From Methylobacter psychrophilus (GTDB lineage: Bacteria; Pseudomonadota; Gammaproteobacteria; Methylococcales; Methylomonadaceae), in assembly GCF_025583945.1 (NCBI RefSeq), contig NZ_JAOEGU010000014.1:32772-96771 (forward strand): a stretch of DNA of 64,000 bases. The letters run 5' to 3'. This document shows, piece by piece, positions 53,183 through 62,765 of the stretch; the stretch's first letter is position 1, and every line of letters starts with the position of its first letter. The notes under the pieces were generated by a model. The model saw nothing but the letters and a program-made list of their open reading frames with translations, did not search any database and was not told where the DNA came from. A program made the position numbers and the translations under genes.

Positions 53183-53785
53183 ATGAGCGTATTAGTCGGT
53201 AAACAAGCCCCTGATTTTACAGTTCCTGCCGTCTTAGGCGATGGTCAAATAGTTGATTCATTCAGCTTTTCTGATACCACCAGCGGTAAATATGCAGTCG
53301 TATTTTTCTACCCGTTAGACTTTACGTTTGTATGCCCAAGTGAACTGATCGCTTTGGATCATCGTATGGATGAATTTAAAAGCCGTGGCGTTGAAGTTAT
53401 TGCAGTATCTATAGACTCTCATTTCACTCATAATGCATGGCGCAATACACCCATCAACAAAGGTGGTATCGGCCCGGTTCGTTACACAATGGCTGCTGAT
53501 TTAACACATTCTATCGTTAAAGATTATGATGTTGAAGCAAATGGCGGCGTTGCATATCGTGGAACTTTCCTGATCGACCGTAGCGGTCTTGTCCGTCACC
53601 AAGTTGTTAACGATCTGCCTTTAGGTCGTAATATGGATGAGTTATTACGCATGATTGATGCGTTACAGTTTTTCGAAGAGCATGGCGAAGTTTGCCCGGC
53701 TGGCTGGAATAAAGGCGACACCGGTATGAATGCAAGCCCTGCCGGCGTTGCAGAATACCTGGATAAAAATGCAGATAAATTGTAA
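53183..53785 (+). CDS. 2-Cys peroxiredoxin (AhpC/Prx1 type)
   Basis: This 200-residue thiol peroxidase removes peroxides. The peroxidatic Cys51 lies in YPLDFTFVCPSEL and the resolving Cys171 in GEVCPAGW. GGIGPVRYTMAAD is the conserved GG(L/V/I)G loop that makes typical 2-Cys enzymes sensitive to overoxidation. TTTTGGAGA precedes the ATG. A small CCACT/AGTGG hairpin lies in the leader at about 53118-53132. It stands alone, with no ahpF or oxyR nearby. Confidence 0.95.
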   Translation: MSVLVGKQAPDFTVPAVLGDGQIVDSFSFSDTTSGKYAVVFFYPLDFTFVCPSELIALDHRMDEFKSRGVEVIAVSIDSHFTHNAWRNTPINKGGIGPVRYTMAADLTHSIVKDYDVEANGGVAYRGTFLIDRSGLVRHQVVNDLPLGRNMDELLRMIDALQFFEEHGEVCPAGWNKGDTGMNASPAGVAEYLDKNADKL

Positions 53786-53794
53786 TTAGAGTTT

Positions 53795-53846
53795 AAGGCC
53801 CAAGATTTAAGGTTAAGACGTTTAACACTTGAAGCTTGGGCCTTTT
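53795..53846. terminator. bidirectional terminator between convergent genes
   Basis: The stem AAGGCCCAAG/CTTGGGCCTT has an inner paired region, and T-tails exist on the plus strand with matching A residues for the minus strand. It serves the peroxiredoxin gene and perhaps the gene at 53850. Confidence 0.8.
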
Positions 53847-53849
53847 GAA

Positions 53850-54143
53850 TTAGCCTTGATTATTGTTTTTAGCGGCATCTGCCAACAATTTCTTTCTGAT
53901 AAAAAAAGCGGCTCCAATAGCACAAAGAACCGGGATCTGGTTAAGTATAATTGCCAGTATCGTGCTTTTGGCAACAAATCCGGATAAGACAGCAACTATC
54001 GCCAGCTTGGCCCCTCCCCAGGCAAGCCAATAGCCTATTATTCCAGTAATAGCCCACTTAAATCGCTCCTCGCCGTTATCTTTTGCTGTTAGATAAAACC
54101 ACACCAGCACAGCAACTCCTGCAAATATAGCTAAAATCGACAT
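53850..54143 (-). CDS. small membrane protein, unknown
   Basis: This 97-residue protein has three hydrophobic segments (about 3-18, 30-55 and 62-82) and a charged C-terminus (RKKLLADAAKNNNQG). GGAAG precedes the ATG. I do not recognise a family. It is divergent from the AsmA gene. Confidence 0.65.
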   Translation of the reverse strand: MSILAIFAGVAVLVWFYLTAKDNGEERFKWAITGIIGYWLAWGGAKLAIVAVLSGFVAKSTILAIILNQIPVLCAIGAAFFIRKKLLADAAKNNNQG

Positions 54144-54276
54144 CTTTTCACTTCCTTCTTAATTATTATATGCAATACAACATCATTGATTCCGTCCAGA
54201 ATTTAACTGGCGTCAGTGCTGCATGATATTCCATAATAGACAATCATTACACTTTATTTAAAACCAGGAAAGTATT

Positions 54277-56415
54277 GTGGGAAAACCGTTTAAAATCATA
54301 CTATCAATCATTGCGGCAATGTTCTTTCTGGTAGCGATTACGCTCATTACCTTACCTTTTTTCATTGATCCAAATAACTTTAAACCCGAGATTGCCGCCG
54401 CCGTTAAAGAAAATACCGGTCGGGACCTGACCTTAACAGGCGAATTAAAACTCTCAATTTTCCCGTGGCTAGGCATTTCAACAGGACAAATGGTCTTGGG
54501 CAATGCAGTGGGTTTTCAAGAGCGCCCCTTCGCAACCCTCGAAGAAAGCACAATTAAGGTTAAATTATTACCTCTATTAATACAAAAAATTGAAATTAGC
54601 CGAATCGTCGTCAAAGGCTTGGTACTCAATCTTACAAAAAACTCACAAGGTGTAAATAACTGGAGTGATTTAAAATCAGCGACGATAAAAACCACCTCAC
54701 CGGTTATAAATAATGCCGTAAAACCGGATGCAAGCCATGCCCTGACTGGATTGACTATCGGTGGTATTGCTGTAGAAAATGCCCTGATTAACTGGGATGA
54801 TCAGCGCTCGGAAAAACACCTGCTTATAAAAGACGTTAACCTTAATAGTGATCAGTTTGACTATGATCAGCCGGTTGCCATTGATCTATCTTTGGTCATT
54901 TTAAATCAGGAAACAAAACTCACGCAGTCTGTTAAATTAACGACGGCGCTGACGGTTAATGAAAAACTCGATACCTTGGTATTAAGTCATAGTGACTTAC
55001 AAACAATCCTGGAAGGAGAAAGTATTCCCGGAAAATTCCTAACGGCTACGCTTAACGTCGCAGCAACTGCACTTGACTTGGCGAAACAGACCGTTAACGT
55101 ATCCGGTTTGGTACTTAAGTCAAAAGATGTCACCCTCACCGCAGAAATTGCCGGCAGCTCACTTGATGACAAGCCTTCTTTTCAGGGCCCTGTAAGCATT
55201 GCTGCCTTCAATCCATCCGAGGTATTAAAGCAACTGGGCATCGCCATTCCGGTCATGCAAGATCCCAATGCCTTGACCAAGTCAGCAGCAACTTTTACTC
55301 TGCTGGCAACGGAAAACTCCGTCGATTTACAAAATTTACTAATGACTCTGGATGAGACGCAAATTAAAGGCTCAACCCATGTTACCGACTTTGCTCAGCC
55401 CGTTATCACTTTTAACCTGACAGCTGATACTTGCGATGTTGATCGTTATTTACCGCCGGTTACCGACAAATCGTCCAGACCGGTCACTAGCCCCGCAGTT
55501 GCCTTGGCTTCTGGCGCTTCGGCTTTACCGGTAGAGACTTTAAAAAAACTGAATATTGATGGTCAATTATCTCTCGGCAAACTTAAAATTAACGGCCTGG
55601 TTATGCAAGATATTCAGTTAAACCTGGATGCAAAAAATAGCCTTATTAACACTGAACAGTCTGCCAAAACATTTTATCAAGGCTCCTATAACGGCAGTCT
55701 TGCTATCGATATGCGCAACCAAACCCCAACCTTGACTTTAAACGAGAAAATAACCCGCGTACAAATCGAGCCCTTACTTAAGGACTTTAAAGGCGAAGCC
55801 AAAATGAGCGGAATCATTGATGCCTCGGCACAATTGCAAGGACAAGGTAACAATACTCATGAGCTTAAATCATCACTCAATGGCAGCTTTGGTTTTTTGT
55901 TTAAAGATAGCGTAGTCAAAGGTTTTAATCTGCAAAAAATTATTGATGATGCCAAAGCCTTAATTAAAGAACCTGCAGTAACCGTCAATAATAAAAATGA
56001 TCAGACGCTGTTTTCCAACATAACAGGAACCGCAACCCTTAATAAGGGCCTGCTCCAGAATAATGACCTGGTTGCTTCCTCGGCTAAAATGCATATCAAT
56101 GGCAAAGGTAACGCCGATCTGAATACCGAGAAACTGGACTATAAGCTTAATACCCGACTCATTAAAACCGGGGCGACGGCAACGGAACCGGAACAGCTTC
56201 ATGATACGCCTATCAATATCGCTATTGCCGGTACCTTCAGTAAACCAACTTACACACTGGATGTAGCGGCACTGTTAACCGACGAAAATAAAGCCAAAAT
56301 AGAAAAATTTATCGATAAAAACCAGGAAAAAATAGATAACATCGCGGATAAAATTGACAAGAAATTAGGCCCCGGCGTTGGTGATTTATTAAAAGGCCTG
56401 TTCAAAAAACACTAA
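54277..56415 (+). CDS. AsmA family protein
   Basis: This 712-residue protein has one N-terminal membrane helix (IILSIIAAMFFLVAITLITL). A large periplasmic part of repeated beta structure follows, as in AsmA/TamB/YhdP-like proteins that bridge the membranes and affect phospholipid transport or outer membrane assembly. NFKPEIAAAVKENTGRDLTL near residue 30 is the family hallmark. The AsmA_2 part with GSFGFLFKDSVVKGFNLQKI is at about 540-620. A charged helix closes the chain (KIEKFIDKNQEKIDNIADKI). The start is GTG with AGGAAAG upstream. It is followed by mutY, an order seen in other gammaproteobacteria. Confidence 0.92.
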   Translation: MGKPFKIILSIIAAMFFLVAITLITLPFFIDPNNFKPEIAAAVKENTGRDLTLTGELKLSIFPWLGISTGQMVLGNAVGFQERPFATLEESTIKVKLLPLLIQKIEISRIVVKGLVLNLTKNSQGVNNWSDLKSATIKTTSPVINNAVKPDASHALTGLTIGGIAVENALINWDDQRSEKHLLIKDVNLNSDQFDYDQPVAIDLSLVILNQETKLTQSVKLTTALTVNEKLDTLVLSHSDLQTILEGESIPGKFLTATLNVAATALDLAKQTVNVSGLVLKSKDVTLTAEIAGSSLDDKPSFQGPVSIAAFNPSEVLKQLGIAIPVMQDPNALTKSAATFTLLATENSVDLQNLLMTLDETQIKGSTHVTDFAQPVITFNLTADTCDVDRYLPPVTDKSSRPVTSPAVALASGASALPVETLKKLNIDGQLSLGKLKINGLVMQDIQLNLDAKNSLINTEQSAKTFYQGSYNGSLAIDMRNQTPTLTLNEKITRVQIEPLLKDFKGEAKMSGIIDASAQLQGQGNNTHELKSSLNGSFGFLFKDSVVKGFNLQKIIDDAKALIKEPAVTVNNKNDQTLFSNITGTATLNKGLLQNNDLVASSAKMHINGKGNADLNTEKLDYKLNTRLIKTGATATEPEQLHDTPINIAIAGTFSKPTYTLDVAALLTDENKAKIEKFIDKNQEKIDNIADKIDKKLGPGVGDLLKGLFKKH

Positions 56416-56499
56416 CAACTTAATGCCAATAAACAGCACTTTATCCCTTAGACTGATAGGGGATAACCTCAGCCGCTCCTACAACATTATCACGCTTTT

Positions 56500-57543
56500 A
56501 TGAACCCGTCAGACTTCCAACAACATATTCTCGCCTGGTTCGATCAAAAAGGTCGAAAAGACCTGCCCTGGCAACAAGACATTAGCCCTTATCGGGTATG
56601 GCTTTCCGAAACGATGCTGCAACAAACCCAGGTTACTACGGTTATTCCGTACTTTAATGCCTTCGTCGAACAATTCCCTACTCTGGAATCTTTGGCACAA
56701 GCACCTGTTGATGAAGTTTTACATCGCTGGTCCGGTTTGGGATATTACGCTCGCGCCCGTAACCTGCATAAAACCGCACAACTTATAGCAGGGCAAGGTT
56801 ATTTCCCTGACACATTGGCTGAACTTAACGCCTTACCCGGCATAGGATTATCCACTGCCGGCGCTATCTTAAGTATCGCTTTTAAAAAAAGCCACCCCAT
56901 ACTCGATGGCAATGTAAAAAGAGTACTGGCACGATTTAAAGCCGTTTCCGGCTGGCCCGGCACTACAGTGGTTAATAAACAGTTATGGGCAATCAGCACC
57001 CATCTAACTCCCATAGATCGGGTTGCTGATTACACTCAGGCAATGATGGATTTAGGCGCGACCGTTTGTACACGCAGTAAACCAAAATGCGCTGACTGTC
57101 CCCTTGAAAAGCATTGTTTGGCCAAAAGTACCGAAACGGTATCCCTGCTGCCAACCCGCAAACCTTCTAAAATTTTGCCGGTTAAACAACTTGTGTTCTT
57201 GTTACTGAGTAATAACAACAAGCAAACATTACTGGAAAAAAGACCGCCGACCGGCATCTGGGGCGGCTTATGGAGCCTGCCGGAATTTGATAGTATTGAA
57301 TCTGCGCATAACTGGTGCTTAACAAATAACAGGCCTGTTATCGATTCACAAACACTGGCAACCCGCCGGCATACCTTTTCCCATTACCATTTAGATTACA
57401 CGCCGGTGCTTATCCAAACAGATAACCTTATAAATTTTGTGATGGAAGCCAATCAAACTGTCTGGTATAACGCTAAACAAATTAACCTGCTGGGATTACC
57501 GGCACCTATTAAACTGCTGTTGCAGCAACATACAAGAGAATGA
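56500..57543 (+). CDS. mutY: A/G-specific adenine DNA glycosylase MutY
   Basis: This 347-residue enzyme removes adenine paired with 8-oxoguanine. The catalytic Glu lies in [13 protein letters not shown], the helix-hairpin-helix in [13 protein letters not shown], and the catalytic Asp in [13 protein letters not shown]. The [4Fe-4S] cysteines read [17 protein letters not shown], the standard C-x6-C-x2-C-x5-C. A NUDIX-like C-terminal domain follows ([12 protein letters not shown]). The yggX gene begins at its stop. Confidence 0.97.
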   Translation: MNPSDFQQHILAWFDQKGRKDLPWQQDISPYRVWLSETMLQQTQVTTVIPYFNAFVEQFPTLESLAQAPVDEVLHRWSGLGYYARARNLHKTAQLIAGQGYFPDTLAELNALPGIGLSTAGAILSIAFKKSHPILDGNVKRVLARFKAVSGWPGTTVVNKQLWAISTHLTPIDRVADYTQAMMDLGATVCTRSKPKCADCPLEKHCLAKSTETVSLLPTRKPSKILPVKQLVFLLLSNNNKQTLLEKRPPTGIWGGLWSLPEFDSIESAHNWCLTNNRPVIDSQTLATRRHTFSHYHLDYTPVLIQTDNLINFVMEANQTVWYNAKQINLLGLPAPIKLLLQQHTRE

Positions 57544-57545
57544 TA

Positions 57546-57818
57546 ATGACTAGAATGGTTAAGTGCGTAAAATTGGGTATAGAAGCTGAAGGCTTTGACG
57601 AACCGCCATTTCCCGGACCTAAAGGCCAGGAAATATATGAAAAAATATCTAAAACTGCCTGGAAAGAATGGTTAACGAGACAAACCATGCTGATTAATGA
57701 GAATAAATTGGCCAGTTTTGACCCGAAAGCCCGCGCTTATTTGGCAGAAGAAAGAACCAAATTTCTGTTTGAAGGCAGTAACGAGATGCCTGAAGGTTAT
57801 GTTCCACCCAAAGCTTAA
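57546..57818 (+). CDS. yggX: YggX-type Fe(II) trafficking protein
   Basis: This 90-residue protein protects Fe-S proteins from oxidative damage. MTRMVKCVKLGIEAEGFDEP gives Cys7 as in E. coli YggX. KTAWKEWLTRQTMLINENKL and FLFEGSNEMPEGYVPP are conserved. The ATG at 57546 aligns with other family members; an ATG two codons earlier overlaps the mutY stop. The mutY-yggX pair is conserved in gammaproteobacteria. Confidence 0.95.
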   Translation: MTRMVKCVKLGIEAEGFDEPPFPGPKGQEIYEKISKTAWKEWLTRQTMLINENKLASFDPKARAYLAEERTKFLFEGSNEMPEGYVPPKA

Positions 57819-57860
57819 AACAATCTTTTAATAATGCTGGGAATAAGCCAATTTTGAGCG

Positions 57861-57976
57861 CTATAGACTTTCAGATAAATAATTTCGATGCTAACGGATA
57901 CCATCCCTTCAAGGGATGTTATCCGTACGGGCTCAAAATTTAATGTAATGGAAATTTAATTTCTGAAAGACTATAG
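57861..57976. repeat. MITE-like repeat, copy D (full length, best ends)
   Basis: Ends CTATAGACTTTCAGATAAAT and TTCTGAAAGACTATAG are complementary over 15 bases with one mismatch. The central hairpin is at 57894-57926 (ACGGATACCATCCCTT / AAGGGATGTTATCCGT). Relative to copies A and C the element is inserted in the opposite sense. Confidence 0.82.
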
Positions 57977-58010
57977 CGGCAAGGATCGCTAAACGCTCAA
58001 ACGGATCTTG

Positions 58011-58466
58011 CTACAGGCCCTTACCAGCGTCAGGATAACTCTGCGGGGATTTTACATCAGGTAATGCGGCAGGTGCCTGGGCTGGCTTTGGTAACACGTC
58101 ATCCTTATGAGTTTCAGCGTTATTGGGTGCTACCATTAAGTGTTGCTTATCCGGCGAGGCATGATAAGGAAAATCCTGGTCGCCTATAGGCCGAACAAAA
58201 GTATAAGCGGCAGGTGCGAGAACTAAAATTTCTGTCATTTTAGCAAATGCATCATGTGGTTCCGGTATGGATGCCAGTCCAATTAATGGACTTACCCCTA
58301 CAAATACTGCCGAACCAATAACAGTTGCAACCACACCCACCGGCCGATAAAGCAAAACATCCAATAATATAAAACCCCGATCGACTTTACCGATACTTTG
58401 CTGTTGTGCAATCGCCGAACCAGATATTACCGATAATAAAATATAAAGGCTGATTAGTTTTTTCAT
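58011..58466 (-). CDS. small exported protein with hydrophobic core, unknown
   Basis: This 151-residue protein has a signal peptide (KLISLYILLSVISGSAIA). A conserved-looking hydrophobic stretch follows (GFILLDVLLYRPVGVVATVI, FVGVSPLIGLASIPEPHDAF), then a Pro-rich C-terminus. It resembles short proteobacterial proteins sometimes mislabelled as multidrug transporters, though it has too few helices to transport. AAGGAATT precedes the ATG. The true function is unknown. Confidence 0.7.
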   Translation of the reverse strand: MKKLISLYILLSVISGSAIAQQQSIGKVDRGFILLDVLLYRPVGVVATVIGSAVFVGVSPLIGLASIPEPHDAFAKMTEILVLAPAAYTFVRPIGDQDFPYHASPDKQHLMVAPNNAETHKDDVLPKPAQAPAALPDVKSPQSYPDAGKGL

Positions 58467-58605
58467 AATTCCTTGCTGTGTAATGGGTTGATGAGAGGTG
58501 AATCTAGTCTACTTTTTGGTTATTGTCCAGAAAGACAAGCCTGACTGGCGCAATAAATAAAGCTATAGCGATTCCACAACACCACAATAATAATCCAGGT
58601 AAAAT

Positions 58606-59544
58606 TTATAATTTAACCCGACCGACCACGTAAACTCCGGCCAACACAAACAAAGTCCCCATCAATTGAAGCGAAGTAATCGCCTCATCCAATAGCAAAT
58701 AAGCCAAAACCAGAGTCACTATCGGACCAGTTGTGCTGATAATGGCTGCTGATCCTGCACCAATTCTACGTATCCCGGCATTCATAAAAAATGCCGGCAA
58801 CACGGTAGAAAAAATGGCCATAAGCAATGCCAGATAATAAACCCGCTGCCATTCGCTGTAAGGCAGCGAAAGCAACCGACTAAAATTATCGCCATGCTGA
58901 ACAGCAAAATGTACCAAGGTTGCGACGCTGGCAACTGTCATCGTATAAGCGGTAAAACGTGCCGAACCTATACGTAGCGTCATAACGCCACTACCCATAA
59001 CAAACCAGGCAAAAATAACCGCACTACCCAGCACAAAACCTGAACCCAATAAGAGACCGGATGACGCTACCGATAAATGCTCAATAAAAACCAGCAGAGT
59101 GCCGATATAGCTCAAACCCAGCGCGATACCAACACGAGCGGTAATTTTCCGCCGGTAAAAAAGCGCAGAAAACAACACAACAAAGGTAGGATACAAGAAA
59201 ATAATAACCCGCTCCAGTCCCGCTGATATGTACTGCAGCCCGATAAAATCCAGATAACTTGCCAGGTAATAACCCATCAAGCCTAAAACGATCACCACTG
59301 CCCATTGTTTTTTATCCAGAGGTAATGCCTGTGTTTTTTTATTGTGCCAAACGGCAACCAGCAAAAAAAACGGCAATGCAAACAACATCCGCAAAGCCAT
59401 CAGGAAAATGGCATCAACTTCAGGATTGGCGGCATAAGCCAGCTTTACCAGGATGGCTTTGGCTGAAAAACCTAAGGCACCAAGCAATACCAGAGCGAAA
59501 CCTATAACAAGATTGCGTTGTTCTACAGAGTGTTGTTTACGCAA
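58606..59544 (-). CDS. EamA-family (DMT) transporter
   Basis: This 312-residue membrane protein has ten helices formed by two EamA repeats (about 12-150 and 165-310). LGALGFSAKAILVKLAYA opens the first repeat, and ISTTGPIVTLVLAYLLLDEA is typical of the second. It is probably an exporter of a metabolite; the substrate cannot be told. The start is TTG at 59544, overlapping the MOSC gene end by 22 bases, and no ATG lies nearby. It is probably the third gene of a unit with the MOSC and kinase-like genes. Confidence 0.85.
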   Translation of the reverse strand: MRKQHSVEQRNLVIGFALVLLGALGFSAKAILVKLAYAANPEVDAIFLMALRMLFALPFFLLVAVWHNKKTQALPLDKKQWAVVIVLGLMGYYLASYLDFIGLQYISAGLERVIIFLYPTFVVLFSALFYRRKITARVGIALGLSYIGTLLVFIEHLSVASSGLLLGSGFVLGSAVIFAWFVMGSGVMTLRIGSARFTAYTMTVASVATLVHFAVQHGDNFSRLLSLPYSEWQRVYYLALLMAIFSTVLPAFFMNAGIRRIGAGSAAIISTTGPIVTLVLAYLLLDEAITSLQLMGTLFVLAGVYVVGRVKL

Positions 59545-60038
59545 GGCGTCTCACTATGCGGCAAAACTGTCAAACTATCACCAACTCGCAACAAACCACC
59601 GGTTAACACTTGAGCCGTTAACCCGCCATGTCCGCGCATGGCGTTATAGCCGCCGACACCTAATAATTGTTCCATTTTTGAACAGGGATGACAAAATCCG
59701 CTGGTTTGAAAAACCACCTCGCCGATACGAAATTGCTGATTTTTTAACGCCAGTAAATTGATACCTTTAATCACCAGGTTACGGCGCAATAATTCAGGAA
59801 CAATCGCTTTGCCCATAAGCGATTCAAGTACCGATAAATGCTCCCACTGCATTAATGTCACTTGCCGCTTACCGCTACTACCGTTATAACGATCGCCTAT
59901 CAAGCCCAAACGTTGATCAGCCAGCACTTTATTTACGGTAATCATCGGTTCACCTCGCGCAGGTCTTACGCCTATCCACACCAGTTCCCCAGACTGTGGA
60001 AATAGCTGCATTAACTCGGCGAGGCTTAAATTATTCAT
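59523..60038 (-). CDS. MOSC-domain protein
   Basis: This 171-residue protein has a single MOSC domain, as found in molybdenum cofactor sulfurase ends and YiiM-type enzymes. WIGVRPARGEPM, LIGDRYNGSSGKRQVTLMQW, RRNLVIKGINL and SGFCHPCSKMEQLL (with the conserved cysteine) are diagnostic. It may transfer sulfur or reduce N-hydroxylated compounds with a partner. It overlaps the kinase-like gene upstream by 8 bases and the exporter gene downstream by 22. Confidence 0.88.
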   Translation of the reverse strand: MNNLSLAELMQLFPQSGELVWIGVRPARGEPMITVNKVLADQRLGLIGDRYNGSSGKRQVTLMQWEHLSVLESLMGKAIVPELLRRNLVIKGINLLALKNQQFRIGEVVFQTSGFCHPCSKMEQLLGVGGYNAMRGHGGLTAQVLTGGLLRVGDSLTVLPHSETPCVNNTL

Positions 60039-61086
60039 GGTTTTTTAACTGCCCTATCAATGCCTTAATGGCAAATTCCTGCGCCATGATGCTCTCACAC
60101 AACCGGAATTGATCAGCTGCACGTTGCAGGTTTTGTTTCTGCTCAGTGACTTTAAAATAGCGGTTACCCTGCAGATAATCCGTATAAAAGCGTAGCCCCA
60201 GTTCAAACGGAATTAAGCGGATAGCCGCATACAAAAGCCGGTAATCATCCGCTGAAAAAAATGCACCTGCTTCGGCCAAGTAGCTGGTTAATATGGCCGT
60301 ACAAATAGTCAGATCAAAGGTATTGGTTGCCGAATTGTGACAGCAAGATCGCAAACAATCACCAATATCATAATGCACCAGACCCGGCTTAACCGTATCC
60401 AGATCAATAATACTGACGACTTTTTTACTGTCCTTATCAAAAAGAAAATTATTTAATTTAGGGTCGCCATGAATAATCCGCAAGACCAGTAAGTCTTGCT
60501 GTTTGGCGGCTTCCAGATCATTGGCAAAATGCTGATTATTGGCAATAAACTCTGTGCAATAAAGACTTTCAGGCTCAAGTTGCCGGGTCGATTGGGCTAA
60601 AACCTGATGATAATGGCTTAAATAATCAGGGGCAATATGAAATCCGGGCAACGTATCGTACAGTAGCAAAGGCTCAAGATCACTCACTAAACGATGAAAA
60701 TGCCCCAGTGCAAAGCCTGTCTGTTGCGCCTGACTTAAATTAGTCAGAGTCTCCAGACTTTCAGTATTCGCTATAAAGCTCAATGCGCGCCAGTAATCAC
60801 CGTGTTTATCCTGATAAAAATCCTGATTAGCGATAGTTTTTACCAATCCCGGAATTTTCAGTTTTACGTCAGTAGCGGATTTTTGCTCAAGATGCCGGTT
60901 AAGCCTGATCAGGTTAGCCATAATCTGATCAGGTGCAGGAAAAACGCTGCGATTAATACGTTGCAGAACAAATGGTGCTGATTGCGTAGTCACCAGAAAC
61001 GTATCATTAATCAGGCCGTTACCTAACGGCGATAACGCGGTAACATCATTGGCAAACTGATGAGCGATGGCAAACAGTGTATTCAT
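60031..61086 (-). CDS. APH-type phosphotransferase (NahK-like kinase)
   Basis: This 351-residue protein has the aminoglycoside-phosphotransferase/choline-kinase fold. The catalytic loop reads IIHGDPKLNNFLFD (HGDxxxxN) and the metal-binding loop ISIIDLDTVKPG. The N-terminus GNGLINDTFLVTTQSAPFVL, then QRINRSVFPAPDQIM, is typical of the N-acetylhexosamine 1-kinase-like group. The substrate is probably a sugar or small alcohol; antibiotic resistance is not implied. It may form an operon with the MOSC and exporter genes. Confidence 0.82.
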   Translation of the reverse strand: MNTLFAIAHQFANDVTALSPLGNGLINDTFLVTTQSAPFVLQRINRSVFPAPDQIMANLIRLNRHLEQKSATDVKLKIPGLVKTIANQDFYQDKHGDYWRALSFIANTESLETLTNLSQAQQTGFALGHFHRLVSDLEPLLLYDTLPGFHIAPDYLSHYHQVLAQSTRQLEPESLYCTEFIANNQHFANDLEAAKQQDLLVLRIIHGDPKLNNFLFDKDSKKVVSIIDLDTVKPGLVHYDIGDCLRSCCHNSATNTFDLTICTAILTSYLAEAGAFFSADDYRLLYAAIRLIPFELGLRFYTDYLQGNRYFKVTEQKQNLQRAADQFRLCESIMAQEFAIKALIGQLKNHE

Positions 61087-61124
61087 ACTTTATCGGATTA
61101 ATAGCAAATGCCAATTGGTCGCAT

Positions 61125-61733
61125 CTAGAGCTCCCTCGCCTTGATTAAAGCCGTTAAACTTTGCAATGCCTGACCTCTGTGGCTTATTGAATTTTTAACG
61201 TCAGCCGATAATTCAGCCGAGGCGCAATGATGTTCCGGCACCCAAAACACCGGATCATAGCCAAAACCATTGGCACCGATAGCATGGTCTAAAATTCTGC
61301 CTTCCCAAACGCCTTGGGCAATAACCGGAAAAGGATCATTGGCATGCTCCATAAATACCATCACGCAAATAAAACGTGCGCTGCGCTGCTCATCAGGAAC
61401 ACCTTCCAGTTCCTGTAGCAATTTAAGTACATTATCCTGATCACTGGCACCAACACCCGCATAACGCGCCGAAATAACACCCGGCGCACCGTTTAAAGCA
61501 TCGACAACCAGTCCGGAATCATCGGCTATAGACGGCAAGTTGCAATGCAGAGCGGCATTTCTGGCTTTAATAATGGCATTTTCTATAAAAGTCGAGCCGG
61601 TTTCCTCGGCGTCTGTCACCTTAAAAGCTGACTGTGGAACAATAAGGTGATTGGCAAGAATCGTCTGGATTTCTTTAATTTTACCGGGATTGCTGCTGGC
61701 CAGAACGATTTGTTGTGATGATAGAAAAGTCAT
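61125..61733 (-). CDS. rdgB: XTP/dITP diphosphatase (RdgB/HAM1)
   Basis: This 202-residue enzyme destroys non-canonical purine nucleotides (dITP, XTP). IVLASSNPGKIKEIQ, SIADDSGLVVDALNGAPGVI, SARYAG and the C-terminal SHRGQALQSL are diagnostic. The ATG at 61733 is preferred; a TTG six codons earlier is possible. It lies downstream of rph, the usual pairing, but a repeat sits between them. Confidence 0.95.
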   Translation of the reverse strand: MTFLSSQQIVLASSNPGKIKEIQTILANHLIVPQSAFKVTDAEETGSTFIENAIIKARNAALHCNLPSIADDSGLVVDALNGAPGVISARYAGVGASDQDNVLKLLQELEGVPDEQRSARFICVMVFMEHANDPFPVIAQGVWEGRILDHAIGANGFGYDPVFWVPEHHCASAELSADVKNSISHRGQALQSLTALIKAREL

Positions 61734-61786
61734 AGAGATTTCAAAGGTCAAGGTGCAAGGTGCAAGGAAAAAATCTTAAAAACAGC

Positions 61787-61858
61787 AAGCACCAGGAAGA
61801 CACGAATTTTTACTCTTGGCTTTTTCTTCGTGTCCTTCGTGTCTTCGTGGTGATGCTT
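61787..61858. repeat. inverted repeat of the TTCGTGTCTTCGTGG type
   Basis: The left arm AAGCACCAGGAAGACACGAA (61787-61806) pairs with TTCGTGTCTTCGTGGTGATG at 61836 onwards. The right side has a tandem TTCGTGTCC-TTCGTGTCT. A direct repeat AAGGTGC lies just before. This kind of repeat is common between genes in many bacterial genomes. Confidence 0.7.
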
Positions 61859-61871
61859 TAAGCTGAAAGTT

Positions 61872-62600
61872 TTATTTTAATAAATATTGTTCCAAAGCTT
61901 CCTGTTGCTTTTCCAACAATTGCTTAATACCAAGACCTGCCAACTCAAGCATCGCATCCAGCTCTTCTTTTCTAAAGGCATGACCTTCGGCAGTCCCCTG
62001 AATCTCAATAAACGCGCCGGCATCATTCATCACCACATTCATATCGGTTTCAGCATTGCTATCTTCGGCATAATCCAAATCCAGCACCGGTATGCCATTA
62101 AAAATACCCACCGATACCGAAGCGACTTGTCCATGTAGCGGGTTGGTTTTGATCTGTTTGCGTTTAAGCATTTTTTCTATCGCAATCGACAAGGCAACAA
62201 ATCCACCGGTAATTGCCGCTGTACGCGTACCACCATCAGCTTGCAAAACATCGCAATCAATAGTGACGCTATGCTCACCCAACGCTTTCAAATCAACCGC
62301 TGCTCTTAAAGAACGACCAATTAAGCGCTGAATTTCCAAAGTACGACCACCCTGTTTGCCATAAGCCGCTTCACGGCTCATCCGGCTATGTGTTGAACGG
62401 GGTAACATACCATATTCAGCGGTAACCCAGCCTTCACCTTTGCCTTTAAGAAAACGCGGGACACTTCTGTCAACACTGGCCGTACAAAGTACTCGGGTAT
62501 CTCCAAACTCAACCAGCACAGAGCCTTCTGCATGTTTGGTATAACCGCAGGTAAATTTTATTTCTCTGAGTTGATCTGGATTACGTCCGCTTGGTCTCAT
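61872..62600 (-). CDS. rph: RNase PH
   Basis: This 242-residue phosphorolytic 3'-5' exonuclease trims tRNA precursors. [20 protein letters not shown] at the start, [38 protein letters not shown] (with phosphate-binding Arg) and [18 protein letters not shown] are all conserved. Length is normal (238-240). It is divergent from yicC, the classic arrangement in gammaproteobacteria. Confidence 0.97.
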   Translation of the reverse strand: MRPSGRNPDQLREIKFTCGYTKHAEGSVLVEFGDTRVLCTASVDRSVPRFLKGKGEGWVTAEYGMLPRSTHSRMSREAAYGKQGGRTLEIQRLIGRSLRAAVDLKALGEHSVTIDCDVLQADGGTRTAAITGGFVALSIAIEKMLKRKQIKTNPLHGQVASVSVGIFNGIPVLDLDYAEDSNAETDMNVVMNDAGAFIEIQGTAEGHAFRKEELDAMLELAGLGIKQLLEKQQEALEQYLLK

Positions 62601-62765
62601 GTCTGTTCCGATAAAATTAAAACTGCTTAGTATACCTGATCTGTAAGCCGTTAAGTTTTCAATTTATAAATTCTTGCCAAAACGTATCAATAGGCAAGAT
62701 CCAAATGTCAGGATATTAGAATGCTATACTTACAGTTTTTACTCTATAACTTTCACAGGTGATTA

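Noticed and set aside
60031..61086. Aminoglycoside resistance gene
   Set aside because: The fold is APH-like, but the N-terminal features fit a sugar or small-molecule kinase and the context is housekeeping.
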